A DNA stretch of 25,601 nt from positions 1 to 25,601 of the forward strand of contig NZ_NITZ01000033.1 of NCBI RefSeq assembly GCF_002632615.1. Reading direction: 5' to 3'. Under the pieces are notes generated by a model. That model did not search any database. It had not been told where the DNA came from and was given only the letters and a program-made list of their open reading frames with translations. Origin of the DNA: Xenorhabdus miraniensis. Lineage in GTDB: Bacteria > Pseudomonadota > Gammaproteobacteria > Enterobacterales > Enterobacteriaceae. Position numbers and translations under genes: made by a program. Below are positions 16,517 to 24,672 of the stretch, in pieces (the stretch's first letter is position 1; each line of letters opens with the position of its first letter).

Positions 16517-16775
16517 TGAAATTCGTATAGGCCATTTTTTTATTTTATCTGACTTTTTAAACTAAATTCAAAACTGGATTTTGCATTTTTGTATGGTTAG
16601 TATTTTTTGTTGATTATAAATGAAATTGATTTCTTCAGCTTAAGTAATCGTTATACATAAACAAACCGACTTTGTGCTATGATTTATTCATTACGTATAA
16701 GATCCAATAATTCTCATTCATATTTTCACATAGTCGGTAAGTTAAAACTTAAAACTAAAGTATTTGAATTACAAA

Positions 16776-17825
16776 TTACACTTTGATAATCTTTTTTGCA
16801 TTGGGATAACGTCCAGTGCTCGATTCTGGGTGATATTTCACCAAATCATTTTGTTGATATGTATCAATTTCATCATGAAGTTCTTCTTTTCTTCCAAAAA
16901 ATATCGCCTTATCTTTTTTGCTTTTTATTAAGATGTGATTATCCGAAATATGAACAATTTCTCCGGTATGAGAAGAGTCTAAAATGACTAATTTTCTCCA
17001 ATCTTTATTGATTTGCAGTGATGATATTCCTTCAGGAAGTTGTTTATTTTTCCAGAGTGAGTGAAGGCTGCATAACTCTGCCATTTTCTGGTTATTTTCA
17101 ATAATATCTAATAGCTTAAGATTGGAAGGGTTTATCCAATAAATAATTTTTAAACAACGTTCGTAATGCTCAATCACTTTATTGATAATATCTTCAACCT
17201 GATACGCTTTTTGATCACGCCACAAAGGTTCATGATGAGAGAGCCGGTTACGAATTTTGTTAATTTCTTTTAGCTCATTACCAATGCTGTTAATCGATAG
17301 TGGGCGGCCTGTTTGTGTATTCAATGCGTTTGGGAAAACTGAACCTCGTAAATGAGGCCAAAGTACTAAGTAAGGTTTTTTTTGAATATCAAAATCATTT
17401 CTGACCATAGAAACCCAGAAACCAAAGGTCAGTTTGGCGATAATATTTTCAGGCGTATGAGGTTTTTTCTCTTTCTCTAACTGACTTATGGCTGCCTGAA
17501 TGCCTTTATAAGCACCGGGGTTATTCCGTTGTGTGAACGCAGTGACGAACCAATGGTGGTCTATTTTGGATTTTTTCTCTGCCCAAACATGGCTGGCAAA
17601 ATTGCGTTCAATCCGTTCTTCTTCATATTGAATATAAGACTGATAGAGGGCGTTGCGTAATGAAACTTCAATGACTTGTAACGTAGGTAAGAAAACACTG
17701 GCCAGTTGTTTATTCCATAAATAAACACCTAAACATTGTTCAGGGGATTTCCCACCAAGAACAGGTGACTGATAAGTGGCAAATCTGGAGGCGGAAAGTG
17801 ATTGGGTAATTGCTTCAATAGTCAT
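16776..17825 (-). CDS. Abi-family (Abi_2, HEPN-like) abortive-infection protein
   Basis: 349 residues from ATG 17825 (MTIEAITQSLSASRFATYQS). The N-terminal and middle parts match Abi_2 proteins: LGVYLWNKQLASVFLPTLQVIEVSLRNAL, then FGFWVSM and NKIRNRLSHHEPLW. The last contains an R-N-x3-H motif (R192 to H197) like the HEPN ribonuclease motif. Residues about 275-349 (HTGEIVHISDNHILIKS, KAIFFGRKEELHDEI, NDLVKYHP, AKKI) have the strand pattern of a cold-shock/OB domain, which I infer as an RNA-binding addition. Upstream on the minus strand AAAGGA and a TATACT -10 (17857-17862 on the plus strand) support this start; a 26-residue-longer frame exists. By family this is anti-phage defence. A candidate small RNA is encoded divergently, 110 bases away. 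Confidence 0.8.
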   Translation of the reverse strand: MTIEAITQSLSASRFATYQSPVLGGKSPEQCLGVYLWNKQLASVFLPTLQVIEVSLRNALYQSYIQYEEERIERNFASHVWAEKKSKIDHHWFVTAFTQRNNPGAYKGIQAAISQLEKEKKPHTPENIIAKLTFGFWVSMVRNDFDIQKKPYLVLWPHLRGSVFPNALNTQTGRPLSINSIGNELKEINKIRNRLSHHEPLWRDQKAYQVEDIINKVIEHYERCLKIIYWINPSNLKLLDIIENNQKMAELCSLHSLWKNKQLPEGISSLQINKDWRKLVILDSSHTGEIVHISDNHILIKSKKDKAIFFGRKEELHDEIDTYQQNDLVKYHPESSTGRYPNAKKIIKV

Positions 17826-17902
17826 TATCTTACGGCGTCCTTTGTGAGTTTGGCACAGTATACCGTTTGTTTTATTCAGATTTACAGAACCGATCACATA
17901 CA

Positions 17903-17931
17903 TTGACGTGTTTTATTGCGTGTTATATAAT
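17903..17931 (+). promoter_or_regulatory. Near-consensus sigma-70 promoter for the small-RNA candidate
   Basis: TTGACG (17903-17908) and a perfect TATAAT (17926-17931) are separated by exactly 17 bases, the optimum. Nothing protein-coding follows on this strand before the terminator at 18011-18038. The Abi gene's probable -10 faces the other way about 65 bases to the left. Confidence 0.8.
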
Positions 17932-17936
17932 CTGCA

Positions 17937-18039
17937 ACCAGAGGAAACTCTACTTGTGTAAGCACCCGCCCCTACTCGTTGTGATGGTCGGAGTGTGAAG
18001 AATATCTTTCAAAAAAGGCTCCTGAAGGGGCCTTTTTTG
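17937..18039 (+). ncRNA. Candidate small RNA divergent from the Abi gene
   Basis: A transcript from the promoter at 17903-17931 would be about 100 nt. It opens with a hairpin, AGAG-GAAA-CTCT (17940-17951), capped by a GNRA-type tetraloop. A possible ACTC/GAGT stem follows (17974-17977 with 17991-17994). It ends in a strong intrinsic terminator: 18011-18022 pairs with 18027-18038 (12 pairs, one G·U) around a TGAA loop, with its own six-T tail. No start codon with an SD leads to a plausible peptide. An RNA motif associated with abiF-type genes has been described computationally; whether this RNA belongs to it I cannot tell. A role as antitoxin or guide for the Abi protein is inference. Confidence 0.6.
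18011..18039 (+). terminator. Rho-independent terminator of the small-RNA candidate
   Basis: AAAAAAGGCTCC pairs with GGGGCCTTTTTT around TGAA. The A run before the stem and T run after it make it usable on both strands, so it may also insulate the Abi gene from transcription coming from the right. Confidence 0.85.
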
Positions 18040-18238
18040 ATCCTGATGAGTAGTATGGGAATAACCATTAATAAATATTTTTTCGTTTGCCATCTTGAAT
18101 ATCAGGATAATATGTAAAATCTATGATATTGATATTTAAGTTTTTTTCAATATTGGTTATTTCACTTACCCAATTTACTTATTGGACTTACCTGTTCGAT
18201 TATTGAATTAGATAACGTAATTCGTTAAAGTAGAAACG
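18040..18238. other. AT-rich gap without recognisable gene
   Basis: About 200 AT-rich bases lie between the small-RNA terminator and the structured element. I see no gene here and only weak promoter-like words. The boundary near 18239 is where composition returns to that of the ICE core. Confidence 0.5.
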
Positions 18239-18400
18239 CTATCAGCAAAATCTGATAGTCAGGGATTAGCAACCCTGAAAGGTCAATCCACTGGTAGGTA
18301 GTTTCTACCAGTGTGCCTGCTGTCGCCCTTTCAATGGCGGTTCAGGCAGGGGAGACTCACGTCTCGCCGGATCGATTGACCTCCGGTATTGCTAACCCTG
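18239..18400 (+). promoter_or_regulatory. Highly structured non-coding element ahead of the Nlp-type gene
   Basis: Hairpin CTATCAG/CTGATAG (18239-18245, 18252-18258) comes first. A long-range stem then pairs 18260-18272 with 18389-18400 (CAGGG plus TTAGCAA against TTGCTAACCCTG, one bulged A), and a second nested stem pairs 18280-18288 with 18374-18382 (AGGTCAATC/GATTGACCT). Inside are three hairpins: 18289-18297 with 18305-18313; 18314-18319 with 18343-18348 (inner CGCC/GGCG); and 18352-18356 with 18361-18365. The 5' strand 18260-18264 can pair instead with 18273-18277 (CAGGG/CCCTG), excluding the long-range stem. It ends 40 bases before the ATG at 18441. It could be a regulatory leader, an independent RNA or, as DNA, an oriT or other protein-binding region. 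Confidence 0.7.
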
Positions 18401-18440
18401 TCTGAACCACCACCAATAATCCACAGAAGGGGAAGCAGGT

Positions 18441-18722
18441 ATGACTCACACTCACCAAGACTGGCACCCAGCCGAAATTATTTGTGCATTACGCAAACGT
18501 GGTACGACACTCGCCGCTTTATCCCGCGAATCGGGACTCAGTTCTTCTACCCTGGCAAATACCTTATCCCGCTCATGGCCCAAAGGGGAACTGATCATCG
18601 CCACCCGTTTGGGCATGGAACCCGCTGAAATCTGGCCCAGTCGTTATTTCGATGACTACGGCAATTTTATTGAACGAAAAATCCGTCAGCCGGTTGATGA
18701 AAGCCAGCCAGTGGCTGAATAA
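18441..18722 (+). CDS. Ner/Nlp-family DNA-binding regulator
   Basis: 93 residues. MTHTHQDWHPAEIICALRKRGTTLAALSRESGLSSSTL followed by ANTLSRSWPKGELIIATRLGMEPAEIWPSRY is the winged helix-turn-helix signature of Ner (phage Mu) and Nlp/SfsB proteins. The recognition helix lies about 32-45, and the W-P-S-R-Y ending of the domain is typical. The C-terminal tail (RKIRQPVDESQPVAE) is extra. It probably represses or activates ICE promoters, plausibly the conjugation genes that start 150 bases further on. The SD is GAAGGGGAAG. The structured element at 18239-18400 lies in its leader, so its expression may be controlled at RNA level. Confidence 0.85.
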   Translation: MTHTHQDWHPAEIICALRKRGTTLAALSRESGLSSSTLANTLSRSWPKGELIIATRLGMEPAEIWPSRYFDDYGNFIERKIRQPVDESQPVAE

Positions 18723-18872
18723 CGCGCTGATAAAAACCATCACATTGACACATAATAATGTCTGTTTCAGCATATTAATTTTCAGCAAATACAGTTGAGT
18801 TGTTCATTGAATAAATTACCGGGTTTCCTGCATAGTCGGTGCTATTGATGACTGAGCAGGAACCTGACCGGA

Positions 18873-19415
18873 ATGAAAATAAATGTGTTAATGAGCCTGA
18901 TAGCGCTCATGCTGACCGGATGCACAGCTTGTGTAAAACCCCCGCCTCAACCTCCAGAAGAAATTTTTCCTTCCGTTACGCGGACACAAAACATGCAAAC
19001 TGTTTTACCGGATATTTATCAGAAAACACCCGAAGTTGTCCGCTACGGTCGTTATGTACTGGTGAGTATCGATCCGACAGCAGCACAGCGTGATCCGCTT
19101 TCCCAACTGATTGATATTCAGCTCCCCACATCCCAGAATCCCACGGTGGCTGATGCCATGCGTTATGCACTGCGTCAATCCGGCTACACACTGTGTATGC
19201 CTGAAAATACCAATAACATCTTATACCGTCAGCCGCTGCCGTCAGTGCATGCCCAGTTAGGCCCCCTCCGGTTACGCACGGGATTGCAGGTGATGGCGGG
19301 TCCGGCCTGGCAACTGGAGGTGGATGCGGTGCAGCGCAAAGTTTGTCACCATTTGCGACAGGGCTATCAATTACCGGATCCAGCTAAACAATCTCAACAG
19401 GAACAAACATCATGA
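18873..19415 (+). CDS. pilL: PilL-type ICE lipoprotein (N-terminal PilL domain)
   Basis: 180 residues. The lipoprotein signal peptide MKINVLMSLIALMLTGCTAC has a lipobox LTGC with the acylated Cys at 17. The mature part has the ICE PilL pattern: RYGRYVLVSIDPTAAQRDPLSQLIDIQLP, TVADAMRYALRQSGYTLC and LRLRTGLQVMAGPAWQLEVD, a secretin-N/STN-like fold seen in type IV pilus and conjugation systems of this class. It is the first gene of a cluster with four-base overlaps: its TGA overlaps the start of the next gene. It likely sits at the outer membrane as part of the mating apparatus. The SD is weak (AGGA, 12 bases off). Confidence 0.82.
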   Translation: MKINVLMSLIALMLTGCTACVKPPPQPPEEIFPSVTRTQNMQTVLPDIYQKTPEVVRYGRYVLVSIDPTAAQRDPLSQLIDIQLPTSQNPTVADAMRYALRQSGYTLCMPENTNNILYRQPLPSVHAQLGPLRLRTGLQVMAGPAWQLEVDAVQRKVCHHLRQGYQLPDPAKQSQQEQTS

Positions 19416-20113
19416 GATTGAACCGGACCGTGCTCTTGATGTGGATGCTGCTGAGTCATTCTGTGTGGGCAGCCACACCGGCACCGTTAACTTCACAGCA
19501 GACACACACGACAGAAAGCCAGCCGCAACCCCTGAACCATCAGGCTGAACAGTGGCAGTTAAGTGCCGATGAATATCAGCGTTATCAGCACCTGATGAAC
19601 GGGCCACGGGGTATCCAGTCGCCGGGGCTTGACCCGTTGACAACATTAGGCATTGAAGCCCAAAGCGATACTGAACGTCGTCATTATGCTGAACAGTGGG
19701 TTAAATCAGAGTTTGCCCGTACCGAAAAAGAACTGCGTTTCCAGCGGGAAGTGGATGCGGCCTGGCAGCGGTTGTTTCCGGATGTACTGCCGGTCAATAT
19801 GGAAAAATCACGTGAAACAAGTGGCCGGCTGGCGTTGTTTGTCAGAGCCAAAGATTGTCCATCATGTGAAACCCGTTTAGCCGACGTGCTGGCGGCAAAG
19901 CAGCCGGTGGATATCTATCTGATGGACAGTCAGGGCAATGACGACACGCTGCGGCAGTGGGCTAAAGCGCATCGCATTCCGGTTGAACAGGTACGCAACC
20001 GGCAAATCACCCTGAATCATGATGCAGGGTACTGGTTCCGGTTCGGCAAGGGGTTGATGCCGGTATTACTGCGACAAGGAGAACAGGGATGGCATATCAC
20101 GTCATTACCATGA
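19412..20113 (+). CDS. TIGR03759-type ICE protein, exported with a CxxC motif
   Basis: 233 residues with a cleavable signal peptide (MRLNRTVLLMWMLLSHSVWAA). The mature protein has WQLSADEYQRYQHLMNGPRGIQSPGLDPLTTLGIEA, the hallmark opening of the TIGR03759 family. A thioredoxin-like half follows, with VRAKDCPSCETRLADVLAA (CxxC), VDIYLMDSQGND and RIPVEQVRNRQITLNHD. This suggests a periplasmic protein that may handle disulfides in transfer-apparatus proteins. The redox role is inference from the motif; the family's function is unproven. Its start overlaps PilL's stop (ATGA) and its last 25 bases overlap the next gene. Confidence 0.85.
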   Translation: MRLNRTVLLMWMLLSHSVWAATPAPLTSQQTHTTESQPQPLNHQAEQWQLSADEYQRYQHLMNGPRGIQSPGLDPLTTLGIEAQSDTERRHYAEQWVKSEFARTEKELRFQREVDAAWQRLFPDVLPVNMEKSRETSGRLALFVRAKDCPSCETRLADVLAAKQPVDIYLMDSQGNDDTLRQWAKAHRIPVEQVRNRQITLNHDAGYWFRFGKGLMPVLLRQGEQGWHITSLP

Positions 20114-20631
20114 AATGGCTGAGTCTGTTGCCCATTATCAGCCTGTTATGGATCAATACCTGCCAGGCTGAACTCAATGTCATTGCTGATTTAGGCGGCA
20201 AAGATGCCACGCCCTTTTACGAAGGTATCAATGCTCAGCAAAGCAGTCAATCTTTGCCATTGGTACAGCATTCCGCACCAGAGATGGCGGGGGAAGCAGC
20301 CATGTTGCCTGTCAACACACCAGAACTGACACCGGGAACAGTCGCAAACCGATCGCTGCAATTGCCGGGGGTTGGGGCGTTATTTCTGATTGGCGATGAT
20401 CCTGAATCACGTCAGTGGCTAAGCCAGCATGCTGAGCGGCTTAAGCAATTACATGCCGTGGGACTGGTCGTCAATGTCAGTACGATAACAGGATTACAGT
20501 CATTGCGGGCATTAGTGCCGGATTTGCTGCTCTCACCGGCTTCCGGCACAGAGCTGGCTCGTCGTTTGCAGTTACAACATTATCCGGTGCTAATCACTGA
20601 AAACACACTTACGCAGCAGCCTTCACTATGA
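20089..20631 (+). CDS. TIGR03765/PFL_4695-type ICE protein
   Basis: 180 residues with an N-terminal signal (WLSLLPIISLLWINTCQA). The mature region includes LNVIADLGGKDATPFYEGIN, LPGVGALFLIGDDPESRQWLSQHAERL, AVGLVVNVSTITGLQSLRALVP and LARRLQLQHYPVLIT, which matches the PFL_4695 family of ICE conjugation genes. I chose ATG 20089 because of AAGGAG at 20076-20081, seven bases away. The alternative ATG 20110 overlaps the previous stop (ATGA) and would give a more compact signal peptide. The choice changes only seven residues. It is probably periplasmic. Its stop overlaps the TraD start. Confidence 0.82.
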   Translation: MAYHVITMKWLSLLPIISLLWINTCQAELNVIADLGGKDATPFYEGINAQQSSQSLPLVQHSAPEMAGEAAMLPVNTPELTPGTVANRSLQLPGVGALFLIGDDPESRQWLSQHAERLKQLHAVGLVVNVSTITGLQSLRALVPDLLLSPASGTELARRLQLQHYPVLITENTLTQQPSL

Positions 20632-22691
20632 GCCGTCGTTATGTGGTTGAAGCCCTGTTACGCCCGGCTGTCGAGCTGAATACGGCAGTGGTCTCAGCCG
20701 TTGCTGCGTTTATCTGCATCCGGGCACCCTGGGCCATCGCGCTGGCTCCTTCAGTCAGTTATGTCATGGCCAGCGGTTTTGCGGTATTAGCAATGATACG
20801 CACATGGCAGGGCATTCAGGTTATCCGTTATCGCAAAAATCTGCGCCGCTTGCCGCGTTATCAGATGAGCACAAAACAGATCCCCATCAGTCACCTACGT
20901 TTATTTCTGGGTAAGGGCTTTCGCTGGCAGCAGAAGCATACCCAGCGTTTGCAGGATACGCGGCGACCCGAAGTCGAGCGGTTTGTGCAGCCGTCCCGGT
21001 TCTATCAGCTTGCCCGTGCACTGGAACACCATACCGAATACCGGTGGCCTGAGCTATCTGCGCTGTTACGCCAGGATTCGCCGTTAAATCCGGTACGTCC
21101 GCTACCGCCTGTTGGCGGTAATTCTGTGATCCACGGTATTGAGCCACAGGAAGCGGACGTGTTTATGGATCTGCGTGAGCGGGTCGGACATACCCTGGTG
21201 ATGGGCACCACCCGTGTGGGAAAAACCCGGCTGGCTGAACTGCTGATAACCCAGGATATCCGGCGCGGTGAAGTGGTGATTGTCTTCGATCCCAAAGGCG
21301 ATGCCGACCTGTTAAGACGCATCTGGGCAGAAGCGCACCGGGCCGGACGTGGCAGTGAACTGTCCCTGTTTCATCTGGGCTGGCCGGAAATTTCGGCCCG
21401 TTATAATGCGGTCGGGAGGTTTGGCCGGGTTTCGGAGGTGGCGTCCCGTCTGGCTGGGCAGTTGAGTGGCGAAGGGAACAGTGCGGCGTTTCGTGAATTT
21501 GCCTGGCGGTTTGTCAATATTGTTGCCCGTGCATTGGTGGCACTGGGGCACCGGCCGGATTACACGCTGATCACGCGTTACGTCAATAACATCAGTGAAC
21601 TGTATCAGCTCTATGCCACCAAAGTGATGACAGACAGGCAACCTGCTCTGTTGGAGCAAATCAATCAGTTCCTCGGCAAGCTGAAAGAAAAAGATATCCC
21701 GCGCAATATGCAGGGGCAGCCGGATTCGTTCCGGCTCTGGGCAATGGAAGTGACGCTGAGTTCAGACGCAGGTAAGCAACTCTATGACCCGATCCTGGAC
21801 GGGTTACGTTCTGCCGTGCGTTATGACCGCACCTATTTTGATAAAATTGTCGCCTCCCTGCTGCCTTTATTGGAAAAACTGACCACCGGCAAAATTTCAG
21901 AACTGTTATCACCGGATTATCTCAATATGGCCGATTTACGCCCGATTTTCGACTGGGAGCAGGTGATCCGCAAGAACGGGATTGTCTATATCGGGCTGGA
22001 TGCACTGTCTGACAGCGATGTGGCCTCGGCAGTGGGTAACAGCATGTTTGCGGATTTGGTTAGTGTCGCCGGGCAGATTTATAAATACGGTATGAATGCA
22101 GGATTACCGGTACGTCAGGACGGGAAGCTCGCGATTAACCTGCATTGTGACGAATTCAACGAACTGATGGGCGATGAATTTATTCCGCTGATTAATAAAG
22201 GCGGCGGTGCCGGTATGCAGGTCACGGCCTATACCCAGACCTCCTCCGATATCGAAGCCCGCATCGGTAGCCCGGCCAAAACGGCGCAGGTGATTGGGAA
22301 CTTCAATACCCTGATTATGCTGCGGGTGCGGGATAACCGGACGGCAGAACTGCTCACCAGCCAGCTGCCCGAAGTGGAAATCTACAGTAAGACCCTGGTC
22401 TCCGGGCATTCCGATATTGCCGATGTCGAACAGGGGCAGGATTTTACCTCGTCCACGCAGGACCGGGTCGGCACCGTCAAAACTCCGCTGGTGACGCCGG
22501 CTGAGATGATTAATTTGCCGAAAGGACAGGCATTTGCACTACTGGAAGGCGGGCAGTTGTGGAAAATTCGTATGCCGTTGCCCACCGGTGATGACGATGA
22601 TGACCTGATGCCGGCCAATTTGCAGAAAATCGCTGAGCATATGCGGCGGCACTACCGCACCAGTGAAAACTGGTGGGAAGAGAAGGGGTAA
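20628..22691 (+). CDS. traD: Conjugative coupling protein TraD (ICE type)
   Basis: 687 residues. Two N-terminal membrane spans (about 18-60, including AVVSAVAAFICIRAPWAIALAP) anchor it. The cytoplasmic ATPase follows, with Walker A GTTRVGKTRL (K199), FDPKGDADLL, and Walker B INLHCDEFNEL (D508, E509), then GGGAGMQVTAYTQTSSDIEARIG and FNTLIMLRVRDNRTAELL. This is the SXT/PFGI-1-class TraD family, the type IV coupling protein that feeds relaxase-bound DNA to the channel. The ATG overlaps the preceding TGA (ATGA) and the membrane gene starts nine bases after its stop. Length and motifs look intact. Confidence 0.95.
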   Translation: MSRRYVVEALLRPAVELNTAVVSAVAAFICIRAPWAIALAPSVSYVMASGFAVLAMIRTWQGIQVIRYRKNLRRLPRYQMSTKQIPISHLRLFLGKGFRWQQKHTQRLQDTRRPEVERFVQPSRFYQLARALEHHTEYRWPELSALLRQDSPLNPVRPLPPVGGNSVIHGIEPQEADVFMDLRERVGHTLVMGTTRVGKTRLAELLITQDIRRGEVVIVFDPKGDADLLRRIWAEAHRAGRGSELSLFHLGWPEISARYNAVGRFGRVSEVASRLAGQLSGEGNSAAFREFAWRFVNIVARALVALGHRPDYTLITRYVNNISELYQLYATKVMTDRQPALLEQINQFLGKLKEKDIPRNMQGQPDSFRLWAMEVTLSSDAGKQLYDPILDGLRSAVRYDRTYFDKIVASLLPLLEKLTTGKISELLSPDYLNMADLRPIFDWEQVIRKNGIVYIGLDALSDSDVASAVGNSMFADLVSVAGQIYKYGMNAGLPVRQDGKLAINLHCDEFNELMGDEFIPLINKGGGAGMQVTAYTQTSSDIEARIGSPAKTAQVIGNFNTLIMLRVRDNRTAELLTSQLPEVEIYSKTLVSGHSDIADVEQGQDFTSSTQDRVGTVKTPLVTPAEMINLPKGQAFALLEGGQLWKIRMPLPTGDDDDDLMPANLQKIAEHMRRHYRTSENWWEEKG

Positions 22692-22700
22692 TTTCACGTC

Positions 22701-23459
22701 ATGGCACAGTCAGAAAACCCGTCCCGAGCCGCTTCCCAACCGCCCCGCAAGCATGGCCTGTTGTATCGTGTGTTATGGGAATGGCCGTGGCAACTTATTG
22801 GATTTATTGTGATGTCGTGGCTATTCAGTCTGTTACTGGAATACCTCGGCATGACTTTTGTCTGGCCGGACGAGGGCACAGCTCACAGCCAGACGATGAT
22901 GAAAACGGAACTGCAATTTTTATCCACGGAATTTACCCGGAGCCTGTTGTTATCAAATCCCGCACAAATGGTTTCTGACTGGCTGACACAAGCCTATCAA
23001 TGGTTGTTTGTCGACAGTGGTTTTATGCACTGGATACAGGGGCAGCGGCACTATCAGCTCAATATCCGCAATGATTTTATGCGTGAATTCAATGCGGTAT
23101 TACATGGGGTATCGGGTTATTTGCGGGAATATTGTCTGGCTACCGTGTTTATCACGATGGTGACGCTGATCCGGTTGGCTATTTTGGTGCTATCCATTCC
23201 ACTGTTTGTGATGGTGGTTTTGGTCGCGCTGGTTGACGGGCTGGGACGACGGGATTTACGCCGGTATGGCGCAGGCTATGAATCGAGTTTTGTTTACCAT
23301 CATGCCAAGCGGGGCATTAAACCCGCCTGCACGATCCCCTGTGTGCTGTATTTATCCTGGCCGGATGTGGTGTATCCCACGGTGATATTGTTGCCTGCGG
23401 CACTCTTGCTGGGGATGGCGGTGATGATCACCACATCGATGTTTAAGAAATACATTTAA
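22701..23459 (+). CDS. TIGR03747-type ICE membrane protein
   Basis: 252 residues and about four membrane spans: LIGFIVMSWLFSLLLEYLG near the start, two close spans in VFITMVTLIRLAILVLSIPLFVMVVLVALV, and a last one in VILLPAALLLGMAVMITTSM. The motif VDGLGRRDLRRYGAGYESSFVYHHAKRGI between spans three and four is characteristic of the TIGR03747 family. It is probably an inner-membrane part of the transfer apparatus. It follows traD by nine bases. In related ICEs further conjugation genes usually follow directly; here an IS30 element and an AT-rich cargo gene intervene. Confidence 0.87.
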   Translation: MAQSENPSRAASQPPRKHGLLYRVLWEWPWQLIGFIVMSWLFSLLLEYLGMTFVWPDEGTAHSQTMMKTELQFLSTEFTRSLLLSNPAQMVSDWLTQAYQWLFVDSGFMHWIQGQRHYQLNIRNDFMREFNAVLHGVSGYLREYCLATVFITMVTLIRLAILVLSIPLFVMVVLVALVDGLGRRDLRRYGAGYESSFVYHHAKRGIKPACTIPCVLYLSWPDVVYPTVILLPAALLLGMAVMITTSMFKKYI

Positions 23460-23512
23460 TACTCAGGGTAATAGAATACAAATATTGTAGTAGCGATTTA
23501 ATCATAATGTTT

Positions 23513-24595
23513 CTTGGATTCACATATTAAGCGCAACACCATAATGAACGAAGTAAATGAGCTTGTGTTCCTTTAAATAACTCATTCGGTGTTCTGTAAT
23601 CACGTGTTTTACGAGGACGATTGTTTAAACGGTTTGCGACCAAGTTAATCTCTAGCTCCGATACCTTATTAAAATCGGTTCCTTTTGGAAAGTAATCTCT
23701 GATTAATCCATTCGTGTTCTCATTTATTCCTCTCTCCCAAGGGGAATAGGGGTGAGCAAAATAAATTTTTGTCTCTAAATTTTTACTTATACGTTCGTGT
23801 TCGGCAAATTCGAGACCATTATCAAAACTGATTGTTTTAAATTTATTTTTTATCCGTGATAAGTGTTTCGTTACTGCTTTTGCGACACCTTCTGCTGTTT
23901 TATCTTTAAGCTTAATGATGATAGTAAATAACGATTTCCGTTCAACTAAGGTCAATAACGCACTTTTATGATCTTTGCCCACAATAGTATCGCCTTCCCA
24001 ATCACCAATACGTTGCTTTTTATCCATACATTTTGGGCGTTTTTCAATGCTGATTCTGTTTTTGATTTTACCTCTACACTCATGGCTTCCATAGCGTTTA
24101 CGATACGGTTTTTTAGCCATCCTGAGATGCTGCCATAAATCACCACCATTAATTTTATCCTTGTAAATCAATCTATAAATTGTTTCATGATGTAAAGATA
24201 TTATCTTTTCCCTTTTTAGGTAACCGACTGTTTGTTCAGGACTTAAATCTTGCCAAATTAACTGTTTAATCAACTTTGTTATCTCGGATGTCACTTTTAC
24301 TGCTTTTATCGCAGTATGGCGGCGCTCTGAGGTTTTAAGCTGAGCCTGTTTAGGGCAGTATTTTTGTGCTTTTCTGTTTCGTTTCAACTCTCTACTAATT
24401 GTTGATGGAGCGCGATTTAGTGATGTTGCAATAAAGCGTTGTGTAAAACCGGCTTTTTTTAAACTAAAAATCTGATATCTTTCTATTTCGGTCAGTTGTG
24501 TATAGGTCATAGTGCATTTTCCTTTGGCGAGAAAGATGCCTACTATAGCAACTGACCGCCTTTCTTAGAAATTGCACTTATTAGGCGAATCCAAG
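23513..24595. mobile_element. IS30-family insertion sequence, 1083 bases
   Basis: Imperfect inverted repeats bound it: the left end 23513-23536 and the right end 24572-24595 match at 20 of 24 positions and both start CTTGGATTC on their own strand. Between them is one transposase gene filling almost the whole length. The flanks are T-rich (TTT on both sides), compatible with the short target duplication of IS30 elements, though T richness makes this weak. It lies just after the TIGR03747-type gene. Confidence 0.85.
23527..24510 (-). CDS. IS30-family transposase
   Basis: 327 residues, intact. The N-terminal helix-turn-helix reads MTYTQLTEIERYQIFSLKKAGFTQRFIATSLNRAPSTISREL in overlapping parts (about 1-45). 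The DDE catalytic core has D174 in GDWEGDTIVGK, D230 in ISFDNGLEFAEH and E264 in ERGINENTNGLIRDYFPK, and the C-terminal LNNRPRKTRDYRTPNELF is the family ending. All catalytic residues are present, so it could be active. It moves the surrounding IS by cut-and-paste or circle intermediates. Its stop overlaps the left inverted repeat and its start lies 62 bases inside the right one. AT-richer than the ICE core. Confidence 0.95.
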   Translation of the reverse strand: MTYTQLTEIERYQIFSLKKAGFTQRFIATSLNRAPSTISRELKRNRKAQKYCPKQAQLKTSERRHTAIKAVKVTSEITKLIKQLIWQDLSPEQTVGYLKREKIISLHHETIYRLIYKDKINGGDLWQHLRMAKKPYRKRYGSHECRGKIKNRISIEKRPKCMDKKQRIGDWEGDTIVGKDHKSALLTLVERKSLFTIIIKLKDKTAEGVAKAVTKHLSRIKNKFKTISFDNGLEFAEHERISKNLETKIYFAHPYSPWERGINENTNGLIRDYFPKGTDFNKVSELEINLVANRLNNRPRKTRDYRTPNELFKGTQAHLLRSLWCCA

Positions 24596-24672
24596 TTTTA
24601 CTAATATTTATTTATTGCCTAGTATTTTGTTATGTGGAAATACTTGGTTATCTCTGATGAGGTTTTTATTCT

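Noticed and set aside
17826..17903. 26-residue N-terminal extension of the Abi protein
   Set aside because: The extension crosses the likely -10 (17857-17862) of the Abi gene, and family homology begins at the ATG at 17825.
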